A DNA stretch of 26,305 nt from CAZWZG01 sp964638245. GTDB lineage: Bacteria; Pseudomonadota; Alphaproteobacteria; Rhodobacterales; Rhodobacteraceae. Each line of letters begins with the position of its first letter. Position 1 is the first letter of the stretch. The stretch spans positions 1 through 26,305 of the forward strand of contig CAZWZG010000029.1 of the NCBI GenBank assembly GCA_964638245.1, given 5' to 3'. A model generated the notes under the pieces. It did not search any database. It had not been told where the DNA came from and was given only the letters and a program-made list of their open reading frames with translations. Of the stretch, positions 14,529-22,239 are shown piece after piece. The position numbers were made by a program, and so were the translations under genes.

Positions 14529-15167
14529 ATGCTGACGGCGCTGATCGACTACGAAAGCGGAAACCTCCACTCGGCCGAGAAAGCGTTTCAACGCATGGCG
14601 GCCGAGGTCGGGGCGGGTGATGTTGTTGTCACAGAGGACGCAGACACTGTCGCCAAGGCGGATCGCATTGTCTTGCCGGGTGACGGTGCTTTTCCATCCT
14701 GCGTCAAAGCATTGCGCGGCAAAGCTGGACTATTTGATGCCCTGCGCGAGGCCGTTGAAGACAAGGGCCGCCCATTTATGGGGATCTGTGTCGGAATGCA
14801 GTTGATGGCGACACGCGGTCTTGAGTACGAGCCGACCGATGGGCTTGGATGGATCGACGGCGAAGTTGTACCGATCCGACCGGATAGTTCGAAATTGAAA
14901 ATCCCGCACATGGGTTGGAATGACCTGATTGTCGATCAAACCCACGCGGTTCTAGACGGAATCGAGAGCGGAGAGCATTTTTACTTCGTGCACTCTTTCC
15001 ACATGGCGACGACCCGCGCGGAACAACGGCTGGCCCACACGGACTATGGCGGTGACGTCACAGCGATTGTTGGCCGCGATACGATGATCGGCACGCAGTT
15101 TCACCCGGAAAAAAGCCAGGCCGCCGGTTTAAAAATGATCGCCAACTTTCTGAAATGGAAGCCATAA
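14529..15167 (+). CDS. hisH: Imidazole glycerol phosphate synthase, glutamine amidotransferase subunit
   Basis: HisH hydrolyses glutamine and channels ammonia to HisF for the synthesis of imidazoleglycerol phosphate and AICAR. The 212-residue class I amidotransferase has the triad Cys87 (GICVGMQL), His192 and Glu194 (QFHPEKSQ), the oxyanion region LPGDGAF, and the HisF-contact segment HMGWND. It lies between hisB (24 bp) and hisA (2 bp gap), in the order usual for alphaproteobacteria. Confidence 0.97.
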   Translation: MLTALIDYESGNLHSAEKAFQRMAAEVGAGDVVVTEDADTVAKADRIVLPGDGAFPSCVKALRGKAGLFDALREAVEDKGRPFMGICVGMQLMATRGLEYEPTDGLGWIDGEVVPIRPDSSKLKIPHMGWNDLIVDQTHAVLDGIESGEHFYFVHSFHMATTRAEQRLAHTDYGGDVTAIVGRDTMIGTQFHPEKSQAAGLKMIANFLKWKP

Positions 15168-15169
15168 GT

Positions 15170-15886
15170 ATGGATTTGTACCCGGCAATTGATCTCAAAG
15201 ACGGCCAATGCGTACGGCTTTTGAAGGGCGATATGGAGAAGGCCACGGTTTTTGGCGACGATCCCGCGGCCCAGGCCAAGAGCTTCGTCGAAGCGGGCGC
15301 GAAATGGTTGCACATCGTGGATCTGAACGGTGCTTTTGCGGGGCAGCCGGTCAACGGAGCCGCAGTCGAAGCGATTCTCGATTCGGTAGACGTCCCGCTT
15401 CAGCTCGGCGGCGGGATTCGCGACATGGACGGGATCGCCGCGTGGCTAGAGCGCGGGGTCGCACGGGTCATTCTGGGCACCGTCGCGGTCGAGGATCCCG
15501 ATCTCGTCCGGCAAGCCGCGGCAGCGTTTCCCGGCAAGGTCGCCGTCGGCCTTGATGCCCGGGCAGGCCGCGTCGCGACGCGCGGGTGGGCCGAAGAAAC
15601 GGACGTCATGGTCATCGATCTGGCGCGCCAATTTGCCGACGCGGGGATCGCTGCGATCATCTACACGGATATCGATAGGGACGGCGCGATGGGGGGACCC
15701 AACGTCGAGGCAACGGCGGAGCTCGCGCGCGCCGTCGACATCCCCGTCATCGCCTCGGGTGGCGTTTCACACCTGTCCGACCTCGAAGCGCTGCGCGACA
15801 CTGGCGTGATTGCCGGCGCTATCAGCGGGCGCGCGCTTTATGACGGGGCGATCGATCTGAAAGCGGCGCTCAAAGCGCTCGGTTGA
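15170..15886 (+). CDS. hisA: ProFAR isomerase
   Basis: HisA performs the Amadori rearrangement of ProFAR to PRFAR. The 238-residue (beta/alpha)8 barrel has the catalytic Asp8 (YPAIDLKDG) and Asp129 (VGLDARAG), and the phosphate-binding loops QLGGGIR and ASGGVS. The ATG at 15170 gives the family N-terminus MDLYPAIDL and is preceded by GGAAG. An ATG at 15155 inside hisH would add only five residues and is unlikely. The stop is followed after 13 bp by the stop of a convergent unknown gene, so hisA is the last gene of the first his segment. Confidence 0.96.
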   Translation: MDLYPAIDLKDGQCVRLLKGDMEKATVFGDDPAAQAKSFVEAGAKWLHIVDLNGAFAGQPVNGAAVEAILDSVDVPLQLGGGIRDMDGIAAWLERGVARVILGTVAVEDPDLVRQAAAAFPGKVAVGLDARAGRVATRGWAEETDVMVIDLARQFADAGIAAIIYTDIDRDGAMGGPNVEATAELARAVDIPVIASGGVSHLSDLEALRDTGVIAGAISGRALYDGAIDLKAALKALG

Positions 15887-15893
15887 GCGACAT

Positions 15894-15911
15894 CGAGAGC
15901 TACTGCTCTCG
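15894..15911. terminator. Hairpin between convergent hisA and the unknown gene
   Basis: CGAGAGC (15894-15900) and GCTCTCG (15905-15911) form a perfect 7-bp stem with loop TACT. It lies 8 bp after the hisA stop and covers the stop codon of the opposite gene. There is no T-tract on either side, so its strength as a bidirectional terminator is uncertain. Confidence 0.5.
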
Positions 15912-16616
15912 CAGCCCTTCAAGCCACTCCGCCATCTGGGTGTCGATTTCTGCCTTCTCGAAGGCGCGTCCGGCACGGTCCGGGATGCGCTTGCGTAAAC
16001 GTTCCTGATTGGTGCGGACAGCATCCCTTTTGACCGGCCTGAAACGTTGCACATGCGTTGTGGCCTCGCGAGAGCCCCCGTCATAGGGCGAAAACCCTGG
16101 GCTGTAGCATTGTCCATAGTAGATTGGCCGATGTGTAACCATGTACGGGACCATGAGATAGTATGTGTTCATGAGCCCAAGGGCGATGTTTGTCATTCGA
16201 TAGATCCGGTACTGTCCTGTTGTGATCAGCGCGACGGTCTTGTCGATGTTTTGCCCAAGAACAAGCGTGTTGTAAGGAATGGTAAATCGATAGCTCGCGA
16301 ATTGGTTCGTCAGCTGACGAGAAAGGCCTTTGGCCTGTCGCTGCAAACCTGCGGCTCTGAAAAAGAACCTTTCCGCACTCGCCTGCTTGCTTTCAAAAGA
16401 GGGGCCGGGAACCAAGGCGTTCGGATGCGCAACGACCAGTGTGTACAGCCATCCATTAAGCTTTGGCGGTGTTGGTTTCGCTTGCTTTGTAAAGCAATCC
16501 CGGAACTGAACGATGGTCTGCCGGCGATCGTCGACGGTGTCCCTGTGATCGGCGTTCATCGTTTTGAAGTCCACCGGCGTAAGCGTGACGTCAAGCCGTC
16601 CAATTCTAATATCCAT
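15900..16616 (-). CDS. Unknown protein inserted antisense in the his operon
   Basis: I do not recognise this 238-residue protein. No signal peptide or clear membrane helix is seen. It starts MDIRIGRLDVTLTPVDF. A middle region is rich in aromatic and aliphatic residues (FASYRFTIPYNTLVLGQNID, YRIYRMTNIALGLMNTYYLM), and the C-terminal third is basic, ending in a charged helix (EIDTQMAEWLEGLREQ). The start is supported by AGGGGG five bases upstream. The gene lies on the opposite strand between hisA and hisF, genes normally adjacent and co-transcribed. By eye its GC content is clearly lower than the his genes around it, which suggests later acquisition. Its promoter would be in the 105-bp region shared with hisF. 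Confidence 0.7.
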   Translation of the reverse strand: MDIRIGRLDVTLTPVDFKTMNADHRDTVDDRRQTIVQFRDCFTKQAKPTPPKLNGWLYTLVVAHPNALVPGPSFESKQASAERFFFRAAGLQRQAKGLSRQLTNQFASYRFTIPYNTLVLGQNIDKTVALITTGQYRIYRMTNIALGLMNTYYLMVPYMVTHRPIYYGQCYSPGFSPYDGGSREATTHVQRFRPVKRDAVRTNQERLRKRIPDRAGRAFEKAEIDTQMAEWLEGLREQ

Positions 16617-16721
16617 AATGCCCCCTAAAAACGTCGTGGATTCAGTCTAACGGTCAAAGGGCGTGTGTGAAGTCACGTTCCGGTCTGGAATCCCGGCGTT
16701 TTGATCGCTAAGCCAGCCTCA

Positions 16722-17483
16722 ATGTTGAAAACGCGGATCATACCTTGTCTGGACGTCGCCGAGGGCCGTGTCGTCAAAGGCGTCAATTTTGTCGATCTTA
16801 TCGATGCAGGTGACCCTGTGGAGGCGGCGATTGCTTATGACGCGGCCGGGGCGGACGAGCTTTGCTTTCTCGACATCAAGGCGACCCATGAAAATCGCGG
16901 GACGATGTTCGATCTGGCACGACGCACGGCTGAGCATTGCTTCATGCCGTTAACCGTTGGAGGTGGGGTGCGCACGGCCGAGGATGTTCGGGCGCTTCTT
17001 CTGGCAGGTGCCGACAAGGTCAGCTTCAACTCCGCCGCGGTGGCCGACCCGGATGTCGTGGCACGCGCTGCGGACCGTTTTGGCTCGCAATGCATCGTGG
17101 TTGCGATTGACGCCAAGTCGGTCGCGCCCGGCCGATGGGAAATCTTCACCCATGGTGGTCGTCGCGAAACCGGTATCGACGCATTGGAATTTGCGCGCAC
17201 CGTAACGGCAAAGGGCGCTGGAGAAATTCTGCTGACCTCAATGGATCGCGATGGCACGAAAATCGGATTCGACAACGAATTGACTCGTGCGGTGAGCGAT
17301 GCCGTCAGCGTCCCGGTCATCGCCAGCGGTGGTGTGGGAGAATTGGACCACCTCGTCGACGGTGTCACCAAGGGCGGAGCGTCAGCGGTTCTGGCCGCGT
17401 CGATCTTTCACTTTGGCACCTACACCATCGGCGAAGCCAAGGCGCATATGGCTGAAGCCGGTATTCCTGTGAGGCTGACATGA
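16722..17483 (+). CDS. hisF: Imidazole glycerol phosphate synthase, cyclase subunit
   Basis: HisF, partner of HisH, uses ammonia to convert PRFAR to imidazoleglycerol phosphate and AICAR. The 253-residue barrel has catalytic Asp11 (RIIPCLDVAEGRVVKG) and Asp130 (VVAIDAK), and the phosphate loops VGGGVR and ASGGVG. The ATG at 16722 gives the conserved N-terminus MLKTRIIPCLD; an ATG seven codons upstream is less likely. Because an opposite-strand gene separates it from hisA, hisF must depend on a promoter in 16617-16721 or on read-through. Its stop overlaps the hisE start as ATGA. Confidence 0.97.
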   Translation: MLKTRIIPCLDVAEGRVVKGVNFVDLIDAGDPVEAAIAYDAAGADELCFLDIKATHENRGTMFDLARRTAEHCFMPLTVGGGVRTAEDVRALLLAGADKVSFNSAAVADPDVVARAADRFGSQCIVVAIDAKSVAPGRWEIFTHGGRRETGIDALEFARTVTAKGAGEILLTSMDRDGTKIGFDNELTRAVSDAVSVPVIASGGVGELDHLVDGVTKGGASAVLAASIFHFGTYTIGEAKAHMAEAGIPVRLT

Positions 17484-17794
17484 ACGCTTTGGAACGCCTT
17501 GCGGCGACGATTGAAACCCGCAAGGGCGCTGATCCTGATGAGTCATGGACCGCAAAGCTACTGGCACAAGGCCCTGCCAAATGCGCAGAAAAGCTTGGCG
17601 AGGAAGCCGTGGAAGCCGTGATTGAAGCGGTCTCGGGTACAAGCGAGGCTCTGACAGCAGAAGCTGCGGATGTGCTCTATCATCTTCTTGTTGTGTGTGC
17701 GTCGCGCGATGTCGCGTTGAGTGACATCTTGGCCGAACTGGAGCGCCGTGAGGGTACGTCCGGCATCGCCGAAAAAAACGCGCGGTCCGAATAA
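17480..17794 (+). CDS. hisE: Phosphoribosyl-ATP diphosphatase
   Basis: HisE hydrolyses phosphoribosyl-ATP to phosphoribosyl-AMP, the second step of histidine synthesis. The 104-residue all-alpha protein belongs to the MazG-like superfamily; the metal-binding acids lie in KLGEEAVEAVIEA and EAADVLYHLLV. It is stand-alone, not fused to HisI, which is not in this window. It is translationally coupled to hisF (ATGA) and is the last his gene here. A GC hairpin follows directly. Confidence 0.96.
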   Translation: MNALERLAATIETRKGADPDESWTAKLLAQGPAKCAEKLGEEAVEAVIEAVSGTSEALTAEAADVLYHLLVVCASRDVALSDILAELERREGTSGIAEKNARSE

Positions 17795-17823
17795 AAATGC
17801 GCCCGGCCAACGGCACGGGCGCA
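17793..17823 (-). terminator. Hairpin after hisE with A-tract upstream
   Basis: TGCGCCCG (17798-17805) pairs with CGGGCGCA (17816-17823) around a 10-nt loop, preceded by five As at 17793-17797 overlapping the end of hisE. As with the hairpin after the SRAP gene, the T-tract exists only on the minus strand. It may end his transcripts as a stem-only signal and would also stop transcripts leaving the YHS gene on the minus strand. Confidence 0.55.
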
Positions 17824-17940
17824 AGTTACGGAACGAGGGACAGTGTCATTTGGCGAAAAGTGTTCCGAACCTTCCGCCGTAACACTTACATAGGCAGGTC
17901 CTATTGCCTTTGAAGAGAGTGTCGCAGAGTTGTGAACAGG

Positions 17941-17979
17941 GCGTTAACCCGGCGTTCGCAACCGTTAACGGGCGTTAAT
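17941..17979. repeat. Four GCGTTAAC-like units at about 10-bp period
   Basis: GCGTTAAC (17941), GCGTTCGC (17952), CCGTTAAC (17962) and GCGTTAAT (17972) follow each other at 11-, 10- and 10-bp steps, close to one helical turn, just downstream of the YHS gene. TTAA pairs recall CtrA boxes, but the 6-bp spacing differs from the TTAA-N7-TTAA consensus. Confidence 0.35.
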
Positions 17980-18434
17980 CAGCCAAGCACGCTCGGCCAG
18001 TTGGCCTCGCCCTGAACGATCTCACCATCGATATCCCGGAGCCAGCGACGGCGGATACCTTTGGAAAAATTGAGGTATAGCTTGCCGTTATGCACCGTCC
18101 ATGCGTCGGGGTCGGTCTTGGCCGTGTAGCCGCGCGCAACCGCATAGGCGCAATACCCGCCAAACTGTGGAGCAAAGGCTTCGGGGTCCGCCTCGAAAGT
18201 CGCGAGGTTCTCGGGCGTGGCGAATTGCCACGTCGCGCCGTTCCACTCGGTCGAGAATTCGGCACTGCCTTCTACCGGGGCGGCATCGGTGAAGTAGGCT
18301 ACAGGGTCATATCCATTGATGGCGGCACCCCCGCTCGAAAATACTTGGGGTTCAGCGGCAGTGGCGCGTGTGGCGAGGGCGGCAACGGCAGGGGCGGTTG
18401 CGGCAGCAATCAGGAAGGTACGTCGGTTCAGCAT
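17979..18434 (-). CDS. Exported YHS domain-containing protein
   Basis: The 151-residue protein has an N-terminal export signal, MLNRRTFLIAAATAPAVAA, with twin arginines followed by TFL and a hydrophobic Ala-rich core, probably ending near ATRATA-AEP. The mature part contains NGYDPVAYFTD, WNGATWQFATPENLATFEAD and FAPQFGGYCAYAVA, the pattern of YHS-domain proteins, a small fold linked with metal binding or transport. The only Cys of the mature protein is in GGYCAYA. The ATG at 18434 is preceded by GGAG; an in-frame start 12 codons upstream lacks a ribosome site and would spoil the signal. Function is not known; a periplasmic metal-related role is inferred. Confidence 0.85.
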   Translation of the reverse strand: MLNRRTFLIAAATAPAVAALATRATAAEPQVFSSGGAAINGYDPVAYFTDAAPVEGSAEFSTEWNGATWQFATPENLATFEADPEAFAPQFGGYCAYAVARGYTAKTDPDAWTVHNGKLYLNFSKGIRRRWLRDIDGEIVQGEANWPSVLG

Positions 18435-18470
18435 CAGGATCTCCGGGCGCGTGTTTGTGTCTTGCCTCAA

Positions 18471-18486
18471 TCTTGGCAGCCCAAGA
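18471..18486. repeat. Short perfect hairpin upstream of the YHS gene
   Basis: TCTTGG and CCAAGA pair around loop CAGC, 37 bp before the YHS start and between two minus-strand genes. It has no T-tract. It could be an operator or a weak terminator after the zinc-ribbon gene. Confidence 0.3.
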
Positions 18487-18542
18487 CCCGTCTGACAGCC
18501 CCCCTCTCAGAACCGTGACCGTCCGTCAGGAATGTTACGATT

Positions 18543-18842
18543 CTAGTCGAAGATGTCTTCGATTGCGTCCCATGCTTCTTCCATGAACCACTCTGCAAAC
18601 CCTTGGCGTTTCTTCTTTTTCTTCTTTGTGGCTCTGGGACGCTCATAGTCGCGATAGGATTTTTCCCTGCGCGGTTTCACCAGATCGCGGTGCCCAGGAT
18701 GCTCGGTCTTGAGCATTTTCATATCGTGCAAAGGTGCTCCGCACGACGAACAGGCCAATTCGTGCCGGTCTCGCCCGCTCAAGACGAGTGTCGCGCGGGT
18801 GCCACAATAGCAGCAGGTTGCGATCTTGCTGAATGTCGTCAT
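18543..18842 (-). CDS. Small zinc-ribbon protein
   Basis: The 99-residue protein has two CxxC knuckles, Cys10-x-x-Cys13 and Cys31-x-x-Cys34, giving a likely four-Cys zinc ribbon. A very basic linker follows (ATKKKKKKRQ) and then an acidic, aromatic C-terminal helix (FAEWFMEEAWDAIEDIFD). Its start overlaps the stop of rlmB as ATGA, so it is translated with the 23S rRNA methyltransferase. The basic tract and zinc ribbon would suit RNA or ribosome binding, but that is inference; no function is known to me. Confidence 0.8.
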   Translation of the reverse strand: MTTFSKIATCCYCGTRATLVLSGRDRHELACSSCGAPLHDMKMLKTEHPGHRDLVKPRREKSYRDYERPRATKKKKKKRQGFAEWFMEEAWDAIEDIFD

Positions 18843-19606
18843 GTCCGTCTCCCCACCGCATATAGGGAGACTGCGGCGGCATTTGAGACGTTGAGAGAGC
18901 CAAAGTCGCCCGCAAATGGAATGCGAGCCAATAGGTCGCAGGTTTCGCGCGTGCGTTCACGTAATCCGGGGCCCTCGGCACCAAGGACAAGGGACAAGGG
19001 TCCGATCGGTGCATCGTCCAACGTCGATGCGGCCTCCCCATCCAGACCAATAACCGTCCGCCCGGCCTTTTGCATTTCCTGCAATGCGTTCCCAAGGTTC
19101 TGGACCCGCAAATAGGGCTGGCGTTCTAGCGCGCCCGAAGCCGTTTTGGCCAAGGCACCTGTTTCTGGCGCCGAATGGCGCGCGGGCGCGATCACTGCTG
19201 CGGCCCCGAAGACTTCCGCCGAGCGTAAGATCGCGCCGACATTGTGCGGGTCACTGACCCTGTCGAGGCACAGCAGTGGCCGCTCGCTCAACAGGTAGTT
19301 GGGCAGAGCGCCCCAATCGAGCGGGCGCACCTCCAGCGCTGCCCCTTGGTGCACGGAATTGGGATCCAGCGGGGCCGCGAATTTGCGTGGGTCGGAAAGT
19401 TCTGGAGACATGCCGGACGCCGCAATCGCATCCTCCAGTTTTGCTGCAGCGTTTCGGGTCACGACCAGCCGGAGTTTTACCCGCCGCGGATTGCGCAAAG
19501 CCTCTTCAACAGCGTGCAGCCCGAAGATCCAGAAAGACGCTTTCGCCGCCTTTTCCTTGTCGATCACCCATGTGGGCTTGCGCCCTGCTTTCCGAGTATC
19601 TGCCAT
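18839..19606 (-). CDS. rlmB: 23S rRNA (guanosine-2'-O)-methyltransferase RlmB
   Basis: The 255-residue SpoU/TrmH-family (SPOUT) enzyme uses S-adenosylmethionine to methylate a ribose 2'-OH, in RlmB that of G2251 in the 23S rRNA peptidyl-transferase loop. The substrate-binding N-terminal domain begins FWIFGLHAVEEALRNP. The three SPOUT motifs follow: DPHNVGAILRSAEVFGA, LVLGAEGPGL and SLNVSNAAAVSLYA, which form the trefoil knot. The ATG at 19606 is chosen because further upstream in-frame sequence is not conserved-looking and runs toward the divergent tRNA promoter. A related TrmH-type tRNA methyltransferase is the alternative. Confidence 0.9.
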   Translation of the reverse strand: MADTRKAGRKPTWVIDKEKAAKASFWIFGLHAVEEALRNPRRVKLRLVVTRNAAAKLEDAIAASGMSPELSDPRKFAAPLDPNSVHQGAALEVRPLDWGALPNYLLSERPLLCLDRVSDPHNVGAILRSAEVFGAAAVIAPARHSAPETGALAKTASGALERQPYLRVQNLGNALQEMQKAGRTVIGLDGEAASTLDDAPIGPLSLVLGAEGPGLRERTRETCDLLARIPFAGDFGSLNVSNAAAVSLYAVGRRT

Positions 19607-19664
19607 GGTGCGGGTGATGGCATTAAACTCTCGGCTGTGAAAGGTGCGAGCGACACAATAGGAG

Positions 19665-19693
19665 TTGACGACACGCCAGTGCATCAGTATCCC
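19665..19693 (+). promoter_or_regulatory. Likely promoter of the tRNA-Tyr gene
   Basis: TTGACG (19665-19670) is separated by 17 bp from TATCCC (19688-19693). The predicted start would be near 19700, about 27 bp before the mature tRNA. The -35 box is good and the -10 box weak. Confidence 0.45.
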
Positions 19694-19726
19694 GACCGTC
19701 GCGCTGCTGAGCATATCGGCAGACAA

Positions 19727-19810
19727 GGGCGACGTGCTGCAAGGTGCGGCAGCGGACTGTAACTCCGCCGGGGAGACCCATGCCTGGTTCGATTCCAGGG
19801 TCGCCCACCA
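19727..19810 (+). tRNA. tRNA-Tyr (anticodon GTA)
   Basis: The 84-nt gene folds fully. The acceptor is GGGCGAC/GTCGCCC and the D stem GCTG/CGGC. The anticodon stem GCGGA/TCCGC surrounds loop CTGTAAC, so the anticodon is GTA. A 14-nt class II variable arm, with stem GGG-GAGA-CCC, is as expected for bacterial tRNA-Tyr. The T arm is CCTGG-TTCGATT-CCAGG. Discriminator A is followed by an encoded CCA. It lies upstream of the aminotransferase gene (82 bp gap) and divergent to rlmB. Confidence 0.96.
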
Positions 19811-19892
19811 CTTCTTTCAAATCAAGGAATGGAGGCTTTCGGCTCAACGCGATCCGTGGTTCGCTTGGATTGACCAAACGAGACAGGCCGCA

Positions 19893-20813
19893 ATGACCAA
19901 AGCCCGAACGACCCATGACGCGCTAGAAGACCCGCGCAACGCCGATATCCAGATCTACGTGAATGGAGACATCGTCCATCGCGACGAAGCGAAGGTGTCT
20001 GTCTATGACTCCGGGTTCATGCTGGGTGACGGGATGTGGGAGGGGTTGCGGCTCTATGACGGGGTCTGGGCGTTTTTTGACGAGCACATGGATCGCTTCT
20101 TCAACTCCTGCAAAGCGGTCAGCCTTGATGTCGGAACGGACAAGCAGGGCATCTTTGATGCGCTTGAGGCGACGCGACGCGCTAATGGGATGGAAACGGA
20201 TGTGCACTGCCGTTTGATGCTGACCCGCGGGGTGAAGGTTAAACCGTTTCAGCACCCCTCCCTGAGCCAATCTGGTCCGACGCTGGTCATCATCATGGAG
20301 CATTCCAAGCCCGTGGATCAGTTGCAGTCTACCGGGATCCGTTTGGCGACTGTCCCGCAGGTGCGCGGCCTGCCGATGAGCCAGGACGCGAAATACAACA
20401 GCCACTCCAAGCTGAATTGCGTGATCGCCTGTCTGCAGGCCGAGCAGGCAGGTGCTGACGAAGCGCTGATGCTGGACCCCCACGGGTTCGTAAATACCAC
20501 GAACGCCTGCAACTTCTTCATAGTCCGGCGGGGTGAGGTTTGGACCTCGACCGGCGACTATTGCATGAACGGAGTCACGCGCCAGAAGGTCATCGACCTG
20601 TGCCGTGCGGACGGCATTCCTGTGTTTGAGAAGAACTACTCGCTCTATGAAGCTTACGGCGCGGACGAGGCGTTTTTGACCGGCACATTTGGCGCCCAGA
20701 CGCCAGTTGCATCCATTGATGGAAAGCCCATCGGAGACGGGAGCCGCGAGATGACGTCGCGCATTCGCACGCTTTACAAGCGCGCCATAGCAGATCACGT
20801 CGCCGCGCAATGA
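19893..20813 (+). CDS. Class IV PLP aminotransferase (D-amino-acid / branched-chain type)
   Basis: The 306-residue fold-type IV PLP enzyme has Lys167 in QDAKYNSHSK as the expected Schiff-base lysine and Glu190 in ADEALML as the pyridine-nitrogen partner. NTTNACNFFIV and TGTFGAQTPVASIDG complete the cofactor site. The N-terminus IYVNGDIVHRDEAKVSVYDSG is typical of the D-alanine transaminase / branched-chain aminotransferase / aminodeoxychorismate lyase superfamily. Substrate stereochemistry cannot be read from sequence; roseobacter homologues are often called D-amino-acid aminotransferase. The frame is open much further upstream, but that part runs through tRNA-Tyr, so the ATG at 19893 is the realistic start. 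Confidence 0.88.
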   Translation: MTKARTTHDALEDPRNADIQIYVNGDIVHRDEAKVSVYDSGFMLGDGMWEGLRLYDGVWAFFDEHMDRFFNSCKAVSLDVGTDKQGIFDALEATRRANGMETDVHCRLMLTRGVKVKPFQHPSLSQSGPTLVIIMEHSKPVDQLQSTGIRLATVPQVRGLPMSQDAKYNSHSKLNCVIACLQAEQAGADEALMLDPHGFVNTTNACNFFIVRRGEVWTSTGDYCMNGVTRQKVIDLCRADGIPVFEKNYSLYEAYGADEAFLTGTFGAQTPVASIDGKPIGDGSREMTSRIRTLYKRAIADHVAAQ

Positions 20814-20878
20814 GATCACACTGGTAGCTATTGGGCATAGTTGCTAGGCACGCAAACAACCGAAAGTTGATCGCACCC

Positions 20879-22237
20879 ATGCCGGACACCAGCGCATTCA
20901 AAGCCTATGACATCCGTGGACGGGTTGGAGATCAGCTTGACGAGGCTTTTGCCTTCGCGCTGGGTTTTGCGGTCGCAGAGGTTCTAGAGGCAGAACACGT
21001 GGTCGTGGGGCGCGATGTTCGGCCCAGTTCGCAAGCTTTGTCGCATGCCCTTATGCAGGGCATCGCGGCCTTTGGGGCGGACGTCAGCGACTTGGGGCTT
21101 TGCGGGACCGAAGAAATGTACTTCGGGACGGATCACCTTGGGGCAGGGGCCGGGATCATGGTGACGGCGTCCCATAATCCGATTGGTGACAACGGCTTCA
21201 AGATGGTCGGCCCGGGCGCGAGGCCTTTATCGGATGAAGAATTTCAAACGATTAAATCCGCGACCGCCGATGGATCGCTTCATACTTCGGGCAAACGCGG
21301 CAAGGTTGACGGCGTGAACCTTCGGGATGCGTTCGTCGAGCGGGTTTTGACGATGACCGATACAAGTGAACTTGCGCCCATGCCCATGGTCTTGAACGCG
21401 GGCCATGGGGTTGCGGGTCCGATGGTGGATGCGTTGCTTGCCAAGCTTCCAACCGGCCGCGTCGAGCGTATTGGTTTTGACCCGGATCAGACCTTTCCCC
21501 TTGGCATTCCCAACCCCCTCATTCCGGCCAATCGACGTGTGACGATCGACGCCGTCAAATCAAACGGAGCCGCATTTGGCGCGGCTTGGGATGGCGATGC
21601 GGACCGCTGTTTCTTTTTTGATGAGACAGGGGCGTTTATCGATGGCGAGTACGTCGTGGCGCTCATTGCGAAGGCAATGCTGGACGCTGAGCCGGGCGCG
21701 ACGATCGTTCATGACCCTCGTGTGGTGCTCAACACCATTGCGACAGTTGAAGCATCGGGCGGAACGGCCGTTGCCGCGCCAACGGGCCACGCATTTCTGA
21801 AAGCAGCTTTGCGAAAGTCTGGCGCAATCTACGGCGGCGAAATGTCGGCGCACCACTACTTCCGCGATTTTATGTATTGCGACAGCGGGATGATCCCTTG
21901 GTTGCTGATCTGGTCACTGGTGTCAAAGACGCAAGGTGGGTTGTCCGCGCTTGTGGCTGACATGCGCGCGGCATTCCCGTCGTCGGGAGAGATCAATTTC
22001 CGTGTCGAAGATGCGATGGCCATCATGCGTGCGATCGAAGCCCGCTATGCACCCGAGGCCAAGTCCATCGACCGACTTGATGGGTTAAGTGTGGAATTGC
22101 CGGAGTGGCGCTTCAATCTGAGGTCCTCGAACACCGAGCCGCTGTTGCGGCTGAATGTCGAAGCGCGCGGGCGCGCGGATCTTGTGGCCGAAAAGGTTGC
22201 TGAGTTGTCCGCTTTGATTGGCGGCACGTCGGCCTGA
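20879..22237 (+). CDS. Phosphomannomutase / phosphoglucomutase
   Basis: The 452-residue alpha-D-phosphohexomutase interconverts hexose 1- and 6-phosphates, feeding GDP-mannose or UDP-glucose and surface polysaccharide synthesis. The four family motifs are present: phosphoserine loop TASHNP (Ser98), metal loop DGDADR (Asp238, Asp240, Asp242), sugar-binding loop GGEMSAHHYF and phosphate-binding loop RSSNTEPLLRL. The GEMSAHHYF form is typical of bifunctional PMM/PGM enzymes of the AlgC/ManB type. The ATG at 20879 gives the family start; an ATG 16 codons upstream is less likely. The gene is convergent with the FMN dehydrogenase gene, with 2 bp between stops. Confidence 0.94.
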   Translation: MPDTSAFKAYDIRGRVGDQLDEAFAFALGFAVAEVLEAEHVVVGRDVRPSSQALSHALMQGIAAFGADVSDLGLCGTEEMYFGTDHLGAGAGIMVTASHNPIGDNGFKMVGPGARPLSDEEFQTIKSATADGSLHTSGKRGKVDGVNLRDAFVERVLTMTDTSELAPMPMVLNAGHGVAGPMVDALLAKLPTGRVERIGFDPDQTFPLGIPNPLIPANRRVTIDAVKSNGAAFGAAWDGDADRCFFFDETGAFIDGEYVVALIAKAMLDAEPGATIVHDPRVVLNTIATVEASGGTAVAAPTGHAFLKAALRKSGAIYGGEMSAHHYFRDFMYCDSGMIPWLLIWSLVSKTQGGLSALVADMRAAFPSSGEINFRVEDAMAIMRAIEARYAPEAKSIDRLDGLSVELPEWRFNLRSSNTEPLLRLNVEARGRADLVAEKVAELSALIGGTSA

Positions 22238-22239
22238 CA

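Noticed and set aside
17965..17978. CtrA binding site (TTAA-N7-TTAA)
   Set aside because: The spacing between TTAA units is 6, not 7, and the site lies behind a gene instead of in a promoter.
19665..19892. N-terminal extension of the aminotransferase
   Set aside because: This stretch contains the complete tRNA-Tyr gene; the protein family start is at 19893.
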